Shown here in pieces: positions 25,401 through 34,500 of a stretch of 40,971 nt of DNA (its first letter is position 1; each line of letters begins with the position of its first letter). Source of the stretch: Pseudoflavitalea rhizosphaerae (GTDB lineage Bacteria; Bacteroidota; Bacteroidia; Chitinophagales; Chitinophagaceae); assembly GCF_003991355.1 (NCBI RefSeq), contig NZ_RCSU01000008.1, positions 276,193-317,163 on the forward strand. Direction: 5' to 3'. The notes beneath the pieces are model-generated. The model saw only the letters and a list, made by a program, of their open reading frames with translations. It was not told the origin of the DNA and searched no databases. The position numbers and the translations under genes were made by a program.

Positions 25401-27135
25401 AAGGTATTGAAACTAGGATGGCAAAATATTCTTCAGCCAAAGGAAGTCCGGGAAAACCATTGCAATTCCCGTCGAATACTGCATTGCCGGAAATTGTAAT
25501 AACAGTTTCATTGGGAATATAGAAAGATTCTGTATTGTACGGGCTCGAAGGCACACCAGAATAGTAAGTCAAATGTGCATCTACGTTAATTGGTACATCT
25601 TCAAACACTGGCGTTACCCCATTAAAATCATTAGGTTCAAACTCGAAGGACTCAGTTCCTCCTGTTGGATATTTGATGGAAGTAAGCATGCCCATTTGTA
25701 TTGCATCTTTATTCACCATTCTGTCTGCTCCTTGTGCATAAATGAAATCAAGCTGATCAGTAAGGGTAGCCCTGGGAATAAGATTATCATTATTCCTATT
25801 ATTATAATAACCCCAAAAATCCACTCCTTTTACCCTCTTACTGGGAATTGTAATGGTTTCATTATAAGTAAATTCATAAGGACTTTCCGCAATAAAAAGT
25901 TTTTTTAATTGCAATCGCATATTATCCGCAGTTCCCGTTGAATTGAAATAATCATATTCGAACATAACTGATCGGATCTCAATGGGATTCCTCTTTTCAA
26001 ATATTTTAATATGATCTAACTTAGGAGCAATATAGTCTTCTGTCGTGTTCAGATCCTGACGTGAACTTGTGAAGAAAAGCAGGTCTCCCTCTCTGAAGCT
26101 GATACCAATTAAATCTACAGGTTGTGTGAGGGAGCGTGAAACCGACGAATATTTGAGCAGGTTTGGGATATGTTTTGAATAGCCATAATGTGAATATGTT
26201 TTCCTCGTGTACATAGATTCGGAGAGACTGGGAGTGCTAACTATTCCTGCACAAGTTTCTGCAGAAGGGACATCGTAAGAAAAATTAATCTCGTCCACAT
26301 TATTTGCTGAAATTATTTTGTCTAAGTGCCAGGAAACAGCCAATTTATCATCCATACAATAATTGTCGAAGGGACGATCCTCGATGTGTGTAGCCCCGTG
26401 TGACAAGTTGGGAGTGTTATGAGATTCAGAATATGAATATTCCGGCGTAGCCAGAAAATAAGTTACTCCTTTCCCATCAGTAACTATGAACTTTTTTTCG
26501 TTAACATTATACTGCACACGAAAATTACTGGTCTGATCCAGCAATGTAGCAGTGATCATGCCATCCTGCACAACTTGTTTATCGAAGACAAACTTTCCCG
26601 AAATACCTGCAATATTGAGAAAGAATAAGTCGGGCTCTGCATCATATTCGCGATTGATTATTTTTTTGATCAACATATGCTCAGTAGGCGTAACCCCAAT
26701 TGCCAGGTTAAACCATTCTCCATTAAATAGACTATTAAGGTTAGGAGCAGCCCAATATCCCACACCCTGAGAACCAAAATCCTCAACTCCTCTTATCGAA
26801 CGGCTAATCACTCCTCCTGCATTCAAACTCCAGCCTAATCCAACCCAACTCGCCTCCTGCTGTACTTTAATTCCCGAAGCATGATAAGATAAAGTGACGG
26901 GTAACGAAAGAGAACCTGTCTTAATTGTGTACAAAGGAATCTGAATAGAAGGTTGACCGGTATACTTACTCACGGGAATTTGGGTGTACTCCAACAACGC
27001 TGCAGTATTGGGCGCTGCGGGCAATGAAGGCTCCTTGAAATCCCCGTTATTTTGTCCGGATGTAAAATTTACAAAAATGAAAATACAGAGCAACGTCAAT
27101 AGAATAGGTGTCAATTGCCGGTAAATGAAATTCAT
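22468..27135 (-). CDS. Giant surface protein with DUF5977 repeats
   Basis: Predicted 1555-residue exported protein. The signal peptide covers about 1-28. The N-terminal region (SLPAAPNTAALLEYTQIPVSKYTGQPSIQIPL, then LGWSLNAGGVISRSIRG) is the conserved start of Bacteroidota RHS-like shells. Around 1065-1195 a carbohydrate-binding-like segment is followed by YEYDRMGRLHLVRDHDNN. Residues about 1253-1445 hold three tandem DUF5977 repeats of roughly 65 residues, each with an aromatic-N-C/C start, a Y-V/T-V-P segment, the core YSSxxSQxDADQxAxxxI and a C-terminal Gly/Asn-x-C. A tail of about 110 residues follows. First gene of the four-gene operon, behind a good promoter. Confidence 0.88.
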   Translation of the reverse strand: MNFIYRQLTPILLTLLCIFIFVNFTSGQNNGDFKEPSLPAAPNTAALLEYTQIPVSKYTGQPSIQIPLYTIKTGSLSLPVTLSYHASGIKVQQEASWVGLGWSLNAGGVISRSIRGVEDFGSQGVGYWAAPNLNSLFNGEWFNLAIGVTPTEHMLIKKIINREYDAEPDLFFLNIAGISGKFVFDKQVVQDGMITATLLDQTSNFRVQYNVNEKKFIVTDGKGVTYFLATPEYSYSESHNTPNLSHGATHIEDRPFDNYCMDDKLAVSWHLDKIISANNVDEINFSYDVPSAETCAGIVSTPSLSESMYTRKTYSHYGYSKHIPNLLKYSSVSRSLTQPVDLIGISFREGDLLFFTSSRQDLNTTEDYIAPKLDHIKIFEKRNPIEIRSVMFEYDYFNSTGTADNMRLQLKKLFIAESPYEFTYNETITIPSKRVKGVDFWGYYNNRNNDNLIPRATLTDQLDFIYAQGADRMVNKDAIQMGMLTSIKYPTGGTESFEFEPNDFNGVTPVFEDVPINVDAHLTYYSGVPSSPYNTESFYIPNETVITISGNAVFDGNCNGFPGLPLAEEYFAILVSIPSEDAYPDFTNIDQYYSGDILYKLEYGECENNELSPYRSTSMVIQPGWYRIVAYCHSPKQYSSVGVVFKSITGYDPGIKAGGLRVKRISTSDGSGTEMIRKFEYHLVSNPGISSGSLMSYPLHSFNTIIDYPTTINETFEILQSSSLNPLSTAAHGSFVGYDAVTEYLGENGENGKIVSTFLNGSFSGGPYIPPSDLNFIGRPLIETTYDADGNIVLKKENFYESYGPSEKLILATTATTYPFLSEYAGFDDPMPGTPFLYLPFLDEGLAISYYMDVYPVRIDWWRLSQTTTTTYTIAGNSVENVHYSYNPQVKQISSTTTEVGNNISKTVSVKYASDYSESAGDVYSKMISKNMLDYPVETQQWITRGGNTSLLSSSVIEYKSFYSDKFIMPYRNYRLNTSTPIPSTQAGAAVAPYAALLYDPEMFNLEHELQYDQNANVTVSKKVQSPGGSYIYSPQNNQLIASVMNDPLQRSWFDNFEEPNTFTNLYYDVLKANTGNYSGRISNTGAGKKSATASKWLEVSLTDATQFKFSGWIYSSGPSANIVLLMKRSNETGEFSYSENVSTTTTNKWVFVEKTVSIPADVVKMGFRLDNNSTGSVWFDDVRLHASGAEMTTYTHAPLIGVTSLTDVKNRITRYEYDRMGRLHLVRDHDNNILRVICYNFQGQPEDCKSNYFNVEQKRTFTVNNCAPGAVGGSIEYVVPANIYSSIISQADADQKALNEIFLLGQEHANMNGSCLFYNTERSESFTRNNCGTGTSGQAVMYTVPEKQYSSAVSQQDADQLAIDDIAANGQNYANSTGTCSFLNTMQFQVFSKTTCPANYKPGTWEYVVPAGMYSSLISQQDADQQALNEIAAQGQNAANTNANCTMVYVWLAHDLSDYYEDDYLITEEWSYWVEFYEDANKTLAMTVPFSFNINYTLDIGTPGGSSQTNGIYVTNPGLSTYLIGEMQVYYSSGSYFEHTTISLLPGSYYTIIP

Positions 27136-27162
27136 AAGTCAGTTTGGAACAATAAAAAATTT

Positions 27163-27180
27163 ATTCCTGAAACCAGGAAT
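27163..27180 (-). other. Hairpin in the leader of the DUF5977-RHS operon
   Basis: ATTCCTG and CAGGAAT form a 7-bp stem with a 4-nt loop, 27 nt upstream of the start codon. A second hairpin, AACCTTTT (27228-27235) with AAAAGGTT (27242-27249), lies just after the -7 element, so the leader of about 110 nt is structured. No known riboswitch was recognised. Confidence 0.4.
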
Positions 27181-27252
27181 TATTATCACAGAGAAATTCA
27201 AATAAGTGGGCTGTGGAATACAATGAGAACCTTTTGTAGAAAAAAGGTTAGA

Positions 27253-27283
27253 CAAATTTAACCGAGAGGCCGGAATATCACAA
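27253..27283 (-). promoter_or_regulatory. Promoter of the DUF5977-RHS operon
   Basis: On the minus strand, TTG (27283-27281) is followed after 20 nt by TAAATTTG (27260-27253). This matches the Bacteroidota -33 TTG and -7 TAnnTTTG elements with normal spacing, about 115 nt upstream of the first start codon. Confidence 0.6.
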
Positions 27284-27309
27284 TGGATCAAATCAATAAA
27301 AATGAAAAA

Positions 27310-27325
27310 TAAGTATTAATACTTA
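27310..27325. promoter_or_regulatory. 16-bp perfect palindrome upstream of the operon promoter
   Basis: TAAGTATTAATACTTA reads the same on both strands. It lies after the GNAT stop and about 27 bp upstream of the -33 element of the DUF5977 operon. On the minus strand a T-rich stretch follows it. It could be an operator or a weak terminator of the GNAT gene. Confidence 0.4.
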
Positions 27326-27340
27326 GTGTGTAGTGTCTAT

Positions 27341-27859
27341 TCATAATAACTTCCGCATCATCCAATCCCTTTGCACATCATTGCCCAGTAAAAAATCATG
27401 CTCCCCAAATTTCTCGAATCCCCATTTCGCATAAAAAGCAATGGCGCGATCATTCTTTTCCCAAACGCCCAGCCAAATACTTCGTTTATTCATATTCGTG
27501 GCAATCTCTATACATCGCTGCATCAATGCTTTCCCCACTCCTTTCCCGATCACATCCTCCCTGGCATAGATCCTTGCTATCTCGATCGTTGGAAAATCAT
27601 GCAGCTCAGAAGGTGGAAAGCCATCCAGCATTCTCACATAACCTGCCAGTTGTTGTTCCGCATAAGCGAGTAAGAAAATATTCCCGGGAGCGCCAACCTG
27701 CGCCATCAGCCGCTCTGTGCTGAATTGCTCAGACATAAATTTCTCCATGTCTTCAACGCTATTGTCTGCAGCAAATGCACTGTAAAATGTTTCCCTGCTG
27801 AGGGCCGCAATTGCCATTGCATCCTCACGGGTACCGTACCTGATCAAAATGTCTGACAT
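27341..27859 (-). CDS. GNAT-family N-acetyltransferase
   Basis: Predicted 172-residue acetyltransferase. The acetyl-CoA site is clear in IEIARIYAREDVIGKGVGKALMQRCIEIA, with the V-x-G-K-G-V-G-K loop, and the late motif NDRAIAFYAKWGFEKFGEHDF. Such enzymes acetylate small amines, antibiotics or protein N-termini; the substrate cannot be read from sequence. It lies 66 nt downstream of the GlxA-type regulator stop on the same strand and may be co-transcribed with it. Confidence 0.9.
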   Translation of the reverse strand: MSDILIRYGTREDAMAIAALSRETFYSAFAADNSVEDMEKFMSEQFSTERLMAQVGAPGNIFLLAYAEQQLAGYVRMLDGFPPSELHDFPTIEIARIYAREDVIGKGVGKALMQRCIEIATNMNKRSIWLGVWEKNDRAIAFYAKWGFEKFGEHDFLLGNDVQRDWMMRKLL

Positions 27860-27925
27860 ACAAATCCAGTTATAAGATAAATTTTTTTTTAGTGACAGTG
27901 AGCGAACACTTATACCCGGGAAAGC

Positions 27926-28924
27926 CTAATCTGGTTTCAGCACGGAAATAGCTCTCCTGCTGAATTTGTTCCGGTAGTCCATTGGAGTAAGACCGGTAAC
28001 CTTTTTGAATGTTCCGCGAAATGCCTTCAGATCAGCATACCCTACTTCATACATCACTTCAGAAACATTATTCCTTCCGGATTCCAGCAATTTCTTCGCC
28101 TGCTCAACGCGCACCCTTTGCTGGTATTCACCAGGCGTATTACCGGTTGCCTGCATGAACCGCCTGTCGAAGTTCCGGCGGCTTAATGCAAACCTGCCGG
28201 CCAGTTCTTCCATTGAGAATTTTTCCTGGAAGTTTTGTTCGATATAATGTTGTGCATCGCGGATCACCTCATCCGCATGGTCTTTTTGGCCGTTGAACAT
28301 GATGAAGACAGACTGGCTGCTCCTATCGATATCAACCTGGAACACTTTAGCGCAGAACAAGGCCGTTTCCCTGTCGTAATATTTTTCAACCAGGTAGAGC
28401 AAGAGATTGAGAAAAGAGTAAGCGCCGCCGTTCGTATAGATGCCCTGTTCATCCGTGAGGATCTTATCTGTTGCCAGATGTACTTCCGGGAAAGATTGCC
28501 TGAAAAGCGCTGCTGCATTCCAGTGAGTAGAGCAGCTTTTGCCATCCAGTAATCCTGTTGAGGCCAGCAGAAATGCCCCTGTACAGATACTGGCCAGTTC
28601 AGCACCCATACTGTATTGTTGCTTCAACCAGGCAATAAGTTCCTGGTTTTTGCTCACAACTTCCAATAGGTCATGATGTGCCTGTGCAGGAATGATCACA
28701 AAATCTGCCTTGTCAACCGAACGGATATATGTATGCGGTTTTATCGAAAACAACCCATCGTATAATTCTTCTTTTTCATTCACTCCGGCCAGCTGCACAT
28801 CAAATACCGGTTCCTGTCCCTTCTTCATAAAATGCTCATTGGCCTTAATGAAGAATTTATAAGGTCCAACCACACTACTGAGATTGTTCTGACCTGCCGG
28901 TACAACAATGATGAGCTTTTTCAT
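27926..28924 (-). CDS. GlxA-family transcriptional regulator (DJ-1/PfpI plus AraC)
   Basis: Predicted 332-residue regulator. The N-terminal DJ-1/PfpI-like domain (about 1-200) contains LASICTGAFLLASTGLLDGKSCSTHW, with the nucleophile-elbow cysteine and following histidine seen in this family, although these domains usually act as sensors. The C-terminal AraC domain (about 225-325) has two HTHs: FSMEELAGRFALSRRNFDRRFMQATGNTPGEY and VSEVMYEVGYADLKAFRGTFKKVTGLTPMDYR. The ligand is unknown. It is the upstream neighbour of a GNAT gene, which may be its target. Confidence 0.92.
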   Translation of the reverse strand: MKKLIIVVPAGQNNLSSVVGPYKFFIKANEHFMKKGQEPVFDVQLAGVNEKEELYDGLFSIKPHTYIRSVDKADFVIIPAQAHHDLLEVVSKNQELIAWLKQQYSMGAELASICTGAFLLASTGLLDGKSCSTHWNAAALFRQSFPEVHLATDKILTDEQGIYTNGGAYSFLNLLLYLVEKYYDRETALFCAKVFQVDIDRSSQSVFIMFNGQKDHADEVIRDAQHYIEQNFQEKFSMEELAGRFALSRRNFDRRFMQATGNTPGEYQQRVRVEQAKKLLESGRNNVSEVMYEVGYADLKAFRGTFKKVTGLTPMDYRNKFSRRAISVLKPD

Positions 28925-28972
28925 GAGCGGATGTTTGAATAAAATTACAACCTATTCATTTGTCAGGGTAAA

Positions 28973-29003
28973 AGAAAATGGCCCCCATTGAGGGCCATTT
29001 TCT
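28973..29003 (-). terminator. Rho-independent terminator of the SusCD-TlpA operon
   Basis: AGAAAATGGCCC (28973-28984) pairs perfectly with GGGCCATTTTCT (28992-29003) around a 7-nt loop. On the minus strand the stem runs into TTTTCTTTTA. It lies 30 nt beyond the TlpA-like gene. Confidence 0.8.
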
Positions 29004-29032
29004 TCCAGAATGAAAACAAAGGAATGCGTTCA

Positions 29033-30091
29033 CTATTGCTCTTTATTTTGAACTGGGTCCAAAACCTGCTCCAGTTTTTCTTCCATTGCTTTTCCGCGAA
29101 GGTTTTTGGCGATGATCACTCCATTGGGGTCCAGCAAATAACTGGTAGGTACCCCGGTTATCTGGTATAAGCCCGCAGCAGCATTGTCGCGTAAAAGGTC
29201 AGACACCTGCAACCACGGCAATTGGTCGTCCTTCACGGCTTTCAGCCAGAGCGCGCGCTTTGTGTCAATAGATATTCCCAGAACTTTGAAATCCCTATTC
29301 CTGTACCGGTCAAATATTTTCACCAGCTCTTTGTTATCGGCCCGGCAGGGCTTACACCAGGAGGCCCAGAAATCGATCAACACGTATTGACCACGAAGGG
29401 ATGATAAACTCAGTTCCTTTCCTGTACTGTCAGGCTGAATGAAATCAGGAGCCGTCATGCCAGGCAGCAATTTTCGTTTTCTTTCCAGCGACTGAAAGAG
29501 CTCCTGCCCTTTTCGCGAATTCCGCAATTCCATGTCCAGTCCACTGAATAAATGTAAAAGTGAATCGAATGCCAGCACAGTCCCGGCAATATTGCTCATA
29601 TACCTTATGGCGTTTACACTTACCAGTGACCCGGGATATTGTAAAATGAATTGCCGGTTGGTTTCAATGAAACCATTATTACCCGCGTCGCTTTCTCTTA
29701 AAGACGCCATCATGGAATCATATACCTGCAATTCAGCATTGATACGGGACCCACTTGTTTTTGCCTTGTGCATGGAATCTGCGCCGGCAACAAAAACAGG
29801 AACTGTATCCAGGTAGATCATCAGTTCATCATAGGGCCATTTGATCGGGTTTCCATCCAACGATAAGAAAAGTGAAGCGGGTACGGGCTCATCGATCTTT
29901 CCGGAAAAGTGGAATCGGCCCTTATTCAAGGTAACAGAATCGATCCTGGGCCCCTGCTGCACAGCATATCTCAGGTATACTTTCGCGGGGGCATTCAGCT
30001 GACCGATCTTACCCTTCAGTTCAAACGATTTCAATTGCGCATAACAGGTAGTTGTTAAGATCGCAAACAATAACAATATTGTTAAACGCAT
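29033..30091 (-). CDS. TlpA-like thiol-disulfide oxidoreductase with DUF4369 N-terminus
   Basis: Predicted 352-residue exported protein. Signal peptide 1-19 (ILTTTCYAQ end); because Cys16 is followed by YAQ, lipidation is possible but not the favoured reading. The N-terminal domain (about 22-115, FELKGKIGQLNAPAKVYLRY) is DUF4369-like. The thioredoxin fold (about 210-345) has the active site W245-C246-K-P-C249 and the cis-proline segment GVPTSYLLDPNG. It would reduce disulfides in the periplasm. It lies 18 nt after SusD and ends the operon, suggesting the imported substrate or the transporter needs redox handling. Confidence 0.9.
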   Translation of the reverse strand: MRLTILLLFAILTTTCYAQLKSFELKGKIGQLNAPAKVYLRYAVQQGPRIDSVTLNKGRFHFSGKIDEPVPASLFLSLDGNPIKWPYDELMIYLDTVPVFVAGADSMHKAKTSGSRINAELQVYDSMMASLRESDAGNNGFIETNRQFILQYPGSLVSVNAIRYMSNIAGTVLAFDSLLHLFSGLDMELRNSRKGQELFQSLERKRKLLPGMTAPDFIQPDSTGKELSLSSLRGQYVLIDFWASWCKPCRADNKELVKIFDRYRNRDFKVLGISIDTKRALWLKAVKDDQLPWLQVSDLLRDNAAAGLYQITGVPTSYLLDPNGVIIAKNLRGKAMEEKLEQVLDPVQNKEQ

Positions 30092-30109
30092 ACAATGTTC
30101 AATTGGTGA

Positions 30110-31540
30110 TTAATAGCCCTGGTTAGGTTCCAGGTTGGGATTTACTGTAATTTCGGTAATGGGTAACGGAAGTATGGTATCATTCTTAGTCCATGTACCT
30201 CCTTTCAATGCGGTTATTCCGGAAGCCCCGCTCATCAATCCATCCAGCTTGCCGGTCCTTTTCAGATCGAACCATCTATGCCCCCATTCAGTGAACAGCT
30301 CCACCTGGCGTTCATGCAGTATGGCATCAACAACGGAGGCCCTGTCCGTTGGGCCTGCATAATCATCCAGGTTGGCCCTGTTGCGGATCTCATCGAGATC
30401 ATCCAGTGCTTCGCTCTTGTTCTGCTGTGCGCGCGCCTCGGCGCGGATAAGATACAGTTCCGATAATCTCATCACCATGAAATGTTCAGTCACTGCCGAC
30501 CCTCTTTCACTATTCTTGTATTTGGATGCAAAATGATAGAGCGTACTACCGGTATTGAAAGAGCCCACCCAGTCTGTGCGGCGTGCATCGCCACTTTCGA
30601 AGGCATTCAATAACCAGTCGGTCATGCTGTTGTGATTGGTGAAACCAGGCGCCATCCTGAGTGTATAAAAATAACCATCCATCGTGTTGGTGTAGATGGG
30701 ATTGGAACTGGCCAGTTGCCAGATAGCTTCTTTGCTGTTTTTCAGGAATACCTTGTTCAATGGCTCAAGACCATATGCAGGATCATCTATCAGCTCAGTT
30801 GCCTGCAGCTCCGCATTCTTCCAGTCTTTCAGGTAAAGGTAAACCCTCGCCAGCAGGGCGGTTGCAGCAGCTTTATTGGGCCTGGTCTTTTCTGAAGTGG
30901 TAAGATTGTTCGCGTCCATGTATCCATCTGTCAACAGGTTTTTAGCTTCCACCAGGTCTTCAATGATCAGTTTGTAAACATCTTGTTGCGGGCTGCGATG
31001 CAAACGGTTATTGATCTTATAATCTGTACTGGTAACGATGGGAAGATTGCCATAAAGATTCACTGCATAGAAGTTAATGAATGCCCGCAGGAACCTGGCT
31101 TCTCCTTTCAGTTGCTTTTTAACCGGTGCGCTTAGAGTTGTTGACTGCTCAACGCCTTCGAGGGTTGAGTTGGCGATGTAAATATTCTTGAAAAAATGTC
31201 CCCAGAAATAAGTACCGGGATTGGATGCGAGATCATTCTTGTAGAATTGGGTAGCGGCCACGCCGATAAAATGATTGTGCAGTTCATCGGCAGCCGTTGC
31301 CATGAACTTGCCGATACTCCAGGTGCCATCCGCAATATTGCCTGGCGCATGTATGGTATTGTATGCGCCGGTCAAAACAGCGGTGGCTGTTTTATTATCG
31401 GAGAAAACAGTGGAGCCTACAAGGCTGTTGGTGGGAGGAGGCACTTCTACTGCCCGCTTGCAAGACAAGATGCAGGAGCAGGTGATCATTACAGTTAGTG
31501 TAACCAGTTTCCGTTTTGCGATATATGAAAATGAAATCAT
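30110..31540 (-). CDS. SusD/RagB-family outer-membrane lipoprotein
   Basis: Predicted 476-residue substrate-binding lipoprotein that forms the lid of a SusC transporter. The signal peptide ends in the lipobox ILSC, giving the lipidated cysteine near residue 16-18 of the chosen start. Helical SusD features are visible: ATAVLTGAYNTI, GEARFLRAFINFYAVNLYGNLPIV, PNKAAATALLARVYLYLKDWKNAELQA and the C-terminal LHERQVELFTEWGHRWFDLKRTG. The start at 31540 leaves 10 nt after the SusC stop; an upstream ATG at 31573 would overlap SusC. The substrate class is unknown; no glycoside hydrolase or peptidase is adjacent. Confidence 0.93.
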   Translation of the reverse strand: MISFSYIAKRKLVTLTVMITCSCILSCKRAVEVPPPTNSLVGSTVFSDNKTATAVLTGAYNTIHAPGNIADGTWSIGKFMATAADELHNHFIGVAATQFYKNDLASNPGTYFWGHFFKNIYIANSTLEGVEQSTTLSAPVKKQLKGEARFLRAFINFYAVNLYGNLPIVTSTDYKINNRLHRSPQQDVYKLIIEDLVEAKNLLTDGYMDANNLTTSEKTRPNKAAATALLARVYLYLKDWKNAELQATELIDDPAYGLEPLNKVFLKNSKEAIWQLASSNPIYTNTMDGYFYTLRMAPGFTNHNSMTDWLLNAFESGDARRTDWVGSFNTGSTLYHFASKYKNSERGSAVTEHFMVMRLSELYLIRAEARAQQNKSEALDDLDEIRNRANLDDYAGPTDRASVVDAILHERQVELFTEWGHRWFDLKRTGKLDGLMSGASGITALKGGTWTKNDTILPLPITEITVNPNLEPNQGY

Positions 31541-31550
31541 AAACAGTTTT

Positions 31551-34500
31551 TTAAAAGGTGAATTGACAACCAAGGGTGAATACTTTCAAAGGTGGCAGCA
31601 CCAGGTAATTCCTGTTCTCCGGATCATATCCTTTGTAGTTTGTAATGGTGAGCATGTTCTGTCCCTGGAAATAAATCCTTGCCTGTTGCAGCGCCAATTT
31701 TTTGATACATCCTGCAGGTAAGGTGTAAGAAAGTGCAACATTCTTCAGCCTGATGAATGAAGCATCGCCATACTGCAGATCGCTCATAGTGGCATAGTTG
31801 GAAGATGCGATAGTACTGTAGTCCTGGTTGTATCGCTGGAACCTGGCTTTATCGCCTTCCTTCTGCCAGCGGTCCAGTACATCCACAGGTTGGTTGGCGC
31901 TGAAGGTACCGGGTAATCCTCCCACATGTTCATAGTAGTAATTCATTCCTTTCTGTTTCACGAACTGGAAAAGGAAATCCAGTGTGAAGTTGCCATAACG
32001 GATATTGTTCTGCAATCCGCCATAGAATTTTGGACCGAAATCCAGCAGCGCGATATCGTCTACCAGCGGAACAGGATCGGTAGTGGGTTTACCGTCTGCG
32101 CCCATGAACAGGTAAAGCCCGGATTCAGGGTCCACGCCTGCATACTGGAATGCTTTCACCGCGGTGAGTGGTTGCCCCATCACCAACCTTTCACTATATC
32201 CGGATGCTTCGAAATTGGGAAAAGAAACCAGTTTGTTGCGCGGGAATGTGATATTGAAAGAGGAGGTCCACCTGAAATTACTCTTGCGGATATTCACGGT
32301 ATTCAGCGCAAATTCCCATCCCTTGTTCTCCACTACTGCCGGCAGGTTCTCTGAAATAAATGGAAAGCCGGTTACAACAGAAAGCGGGGATTCAACCAGT
32401 TGATTGCCGGAGCGGTTCCTGTAATAGCTGGCAGAAAGATTGATGGCGTCGTTGATAAAACCAAGTTCCATGGCCAGTTCCAGCTTTTTATTCTGCTCCC
32501 AGGCCAGCATGGGATTGTAAAAGCTGACGGGATAAAGTCCCTGTGAACCGCCATAGGTGTTCACGGTAGAATTGTACCTGTCCAGGTAACTGTAATCAGC
32601 CACCTGGTCGTTGCCTGAGGTTCCGTAACTGGCGCGTAGCTTACCGAAACTAAGAACGGGCAATTGGTCAGCTATCCATCTTTCTTTGGAGAATACCCAT
32701 GCTGCGCCTGCTGCATAGAAATCCGCGAATTGCCTGCCTGGTCCGAAACGGCTGCTGCCATCCCTTCTTGCAGTGACATTGAGGATGTATTTTTCTTCAT
32801 GGCTATAATTGATTCTACCGAATGCTGCATTGTATTTGTAAAAGATATCGGTGAGTTGTTCAACTGTAATGGTGGATGCAGCCTGAATATTTTCGAGTAA
32901 GAGATCAGAACTGAAGCCTCTTGCTGCGAGCCTCTTTCCTTCGTTCCGGCTTTGTTGGAAGCTGACGCCTGCCAGTGCAGAAAGTTTTCCTTTGCCGAGG
33001 TCGATCTTGTAATCGAGTTGTGGTTCTGCGATCCAGGAACGTGTATCGGCATTATTGAAATTGCTGGTGCCGGAGATCTCTCCTTTCAGCGGATCGATGG
33101 TGGAGAAAGGGACCATTCTGCGCTGGTCCATGTCCACTTTTGTATAACCGAGACTGGTCTTGAAATCGAGCCCCTTCATGATATTGAAAGTGATCATGAG
33201 ATTGGCCAGGAGATTGGTGGCCCTGCCTTTGTAGGGCTGTTGTAAGAACGCATAGGGGTTGCCCTGGATCCAGGTGCCATCGGCCCAGTTCAAGGTGCCG
33301 TCTTCATTGAAAGCGCGGGGTGCATTGGGCGCAAAGTAAGACATCACCGATGTTGGGTCAGTTATAGGTAAGGTAGTGTTCTCACTAACATAAGAACCGG
33401 TGAAATTGAATTTCAGTCGCGAGTCCCTGGAGCCGCCGGACACACTCACATGCATAGACGCTTTTTCCATGGCATTTTTTCCCGGGTACACGGTTGATTC
33501 GCGGTGATAAGCTCCTCCCGTTTTATACTGCACCTGGTCAGTGCCTCCGGATACGGAAGCCTGCGCATCGGTGTATCTTGCAGTATTCCCGATCAGTTCG
33601 TCCTGCCAGTTCGTATACCTGTTGGGCTCCCAGGTGCTGCCTCCCAGGAGGTCTACATCGATGGCAGGATCAGGTGTTGCCCCGTCATTCTTAAATGCTT
33701 CCTTTCGCATTTCCAGGTACTGTTCCGTATTCAGGTATTTCACCTGGTTAGTGACCTTAGCGATGCCCTGGTAAAAATTGAAATCCACTTTAGCCTTTCC
33801 TGCTTTCCCTCTTTTGGTAGTGATCAGCACCACGCCATTGGCGCCGCGGCTGCCGTAGATGGCCGTTGCATCTGCATCTTTCAATACTTCGATACTGCTG
33901 ATATCATTCGGATTGATCAGGTTCAGCGGATTGCCTCCTGCAGGATTGAGGTTATTGTTGTTTTGCAATTCTGGCGCAATGGAAAAAGGCACACCATCTA
34001 TCACATACAGAGGATCATTCCCATTGGCGATACTGTTGATACCACGGATCTGCACCATGAATGAATTGCCGGGGGCGCCCGAACTCTGGGAAATGAACAT
34101 ACCGGGCACCCTTCCGCTCAGCGCCGCCAGCGGATTTGAAATAGGCTGCCGGGCAATATCCTCTCCGGACACTTTGGATACATTACCGGTGCTGGTGCGT
34201 TTGTTGTCTGTATAGTATCCTTTGTTCACCACCACTTCCTGGAGATTGGTTTCAGCGATGCTCATCACAACTTGTATGAAAGATCCCTTCGCAATGATCT
34301 CCTGCGATTCATAACCAATACCCGAGAACACCAGCACATCGCCTTTTTTTGCATTGAGCGTGAAATTACCGGATGCATCTGTTGCAGTGCCGGCACTGGT
34401 CCCTTTCACTATTACATTGATACCGGCGAGTGGCTGACCGTTGTGATCGGTTACTCTTCCGGAAAGCGCTGCATTGAGCAGTTTGGTGAAATCCACAACA

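Noticed and set aside
33504-34064. 186-codon plus-strand ORF inside the SusC gene
   Set aside because: Shadow frame of a well-supported SusC protein.
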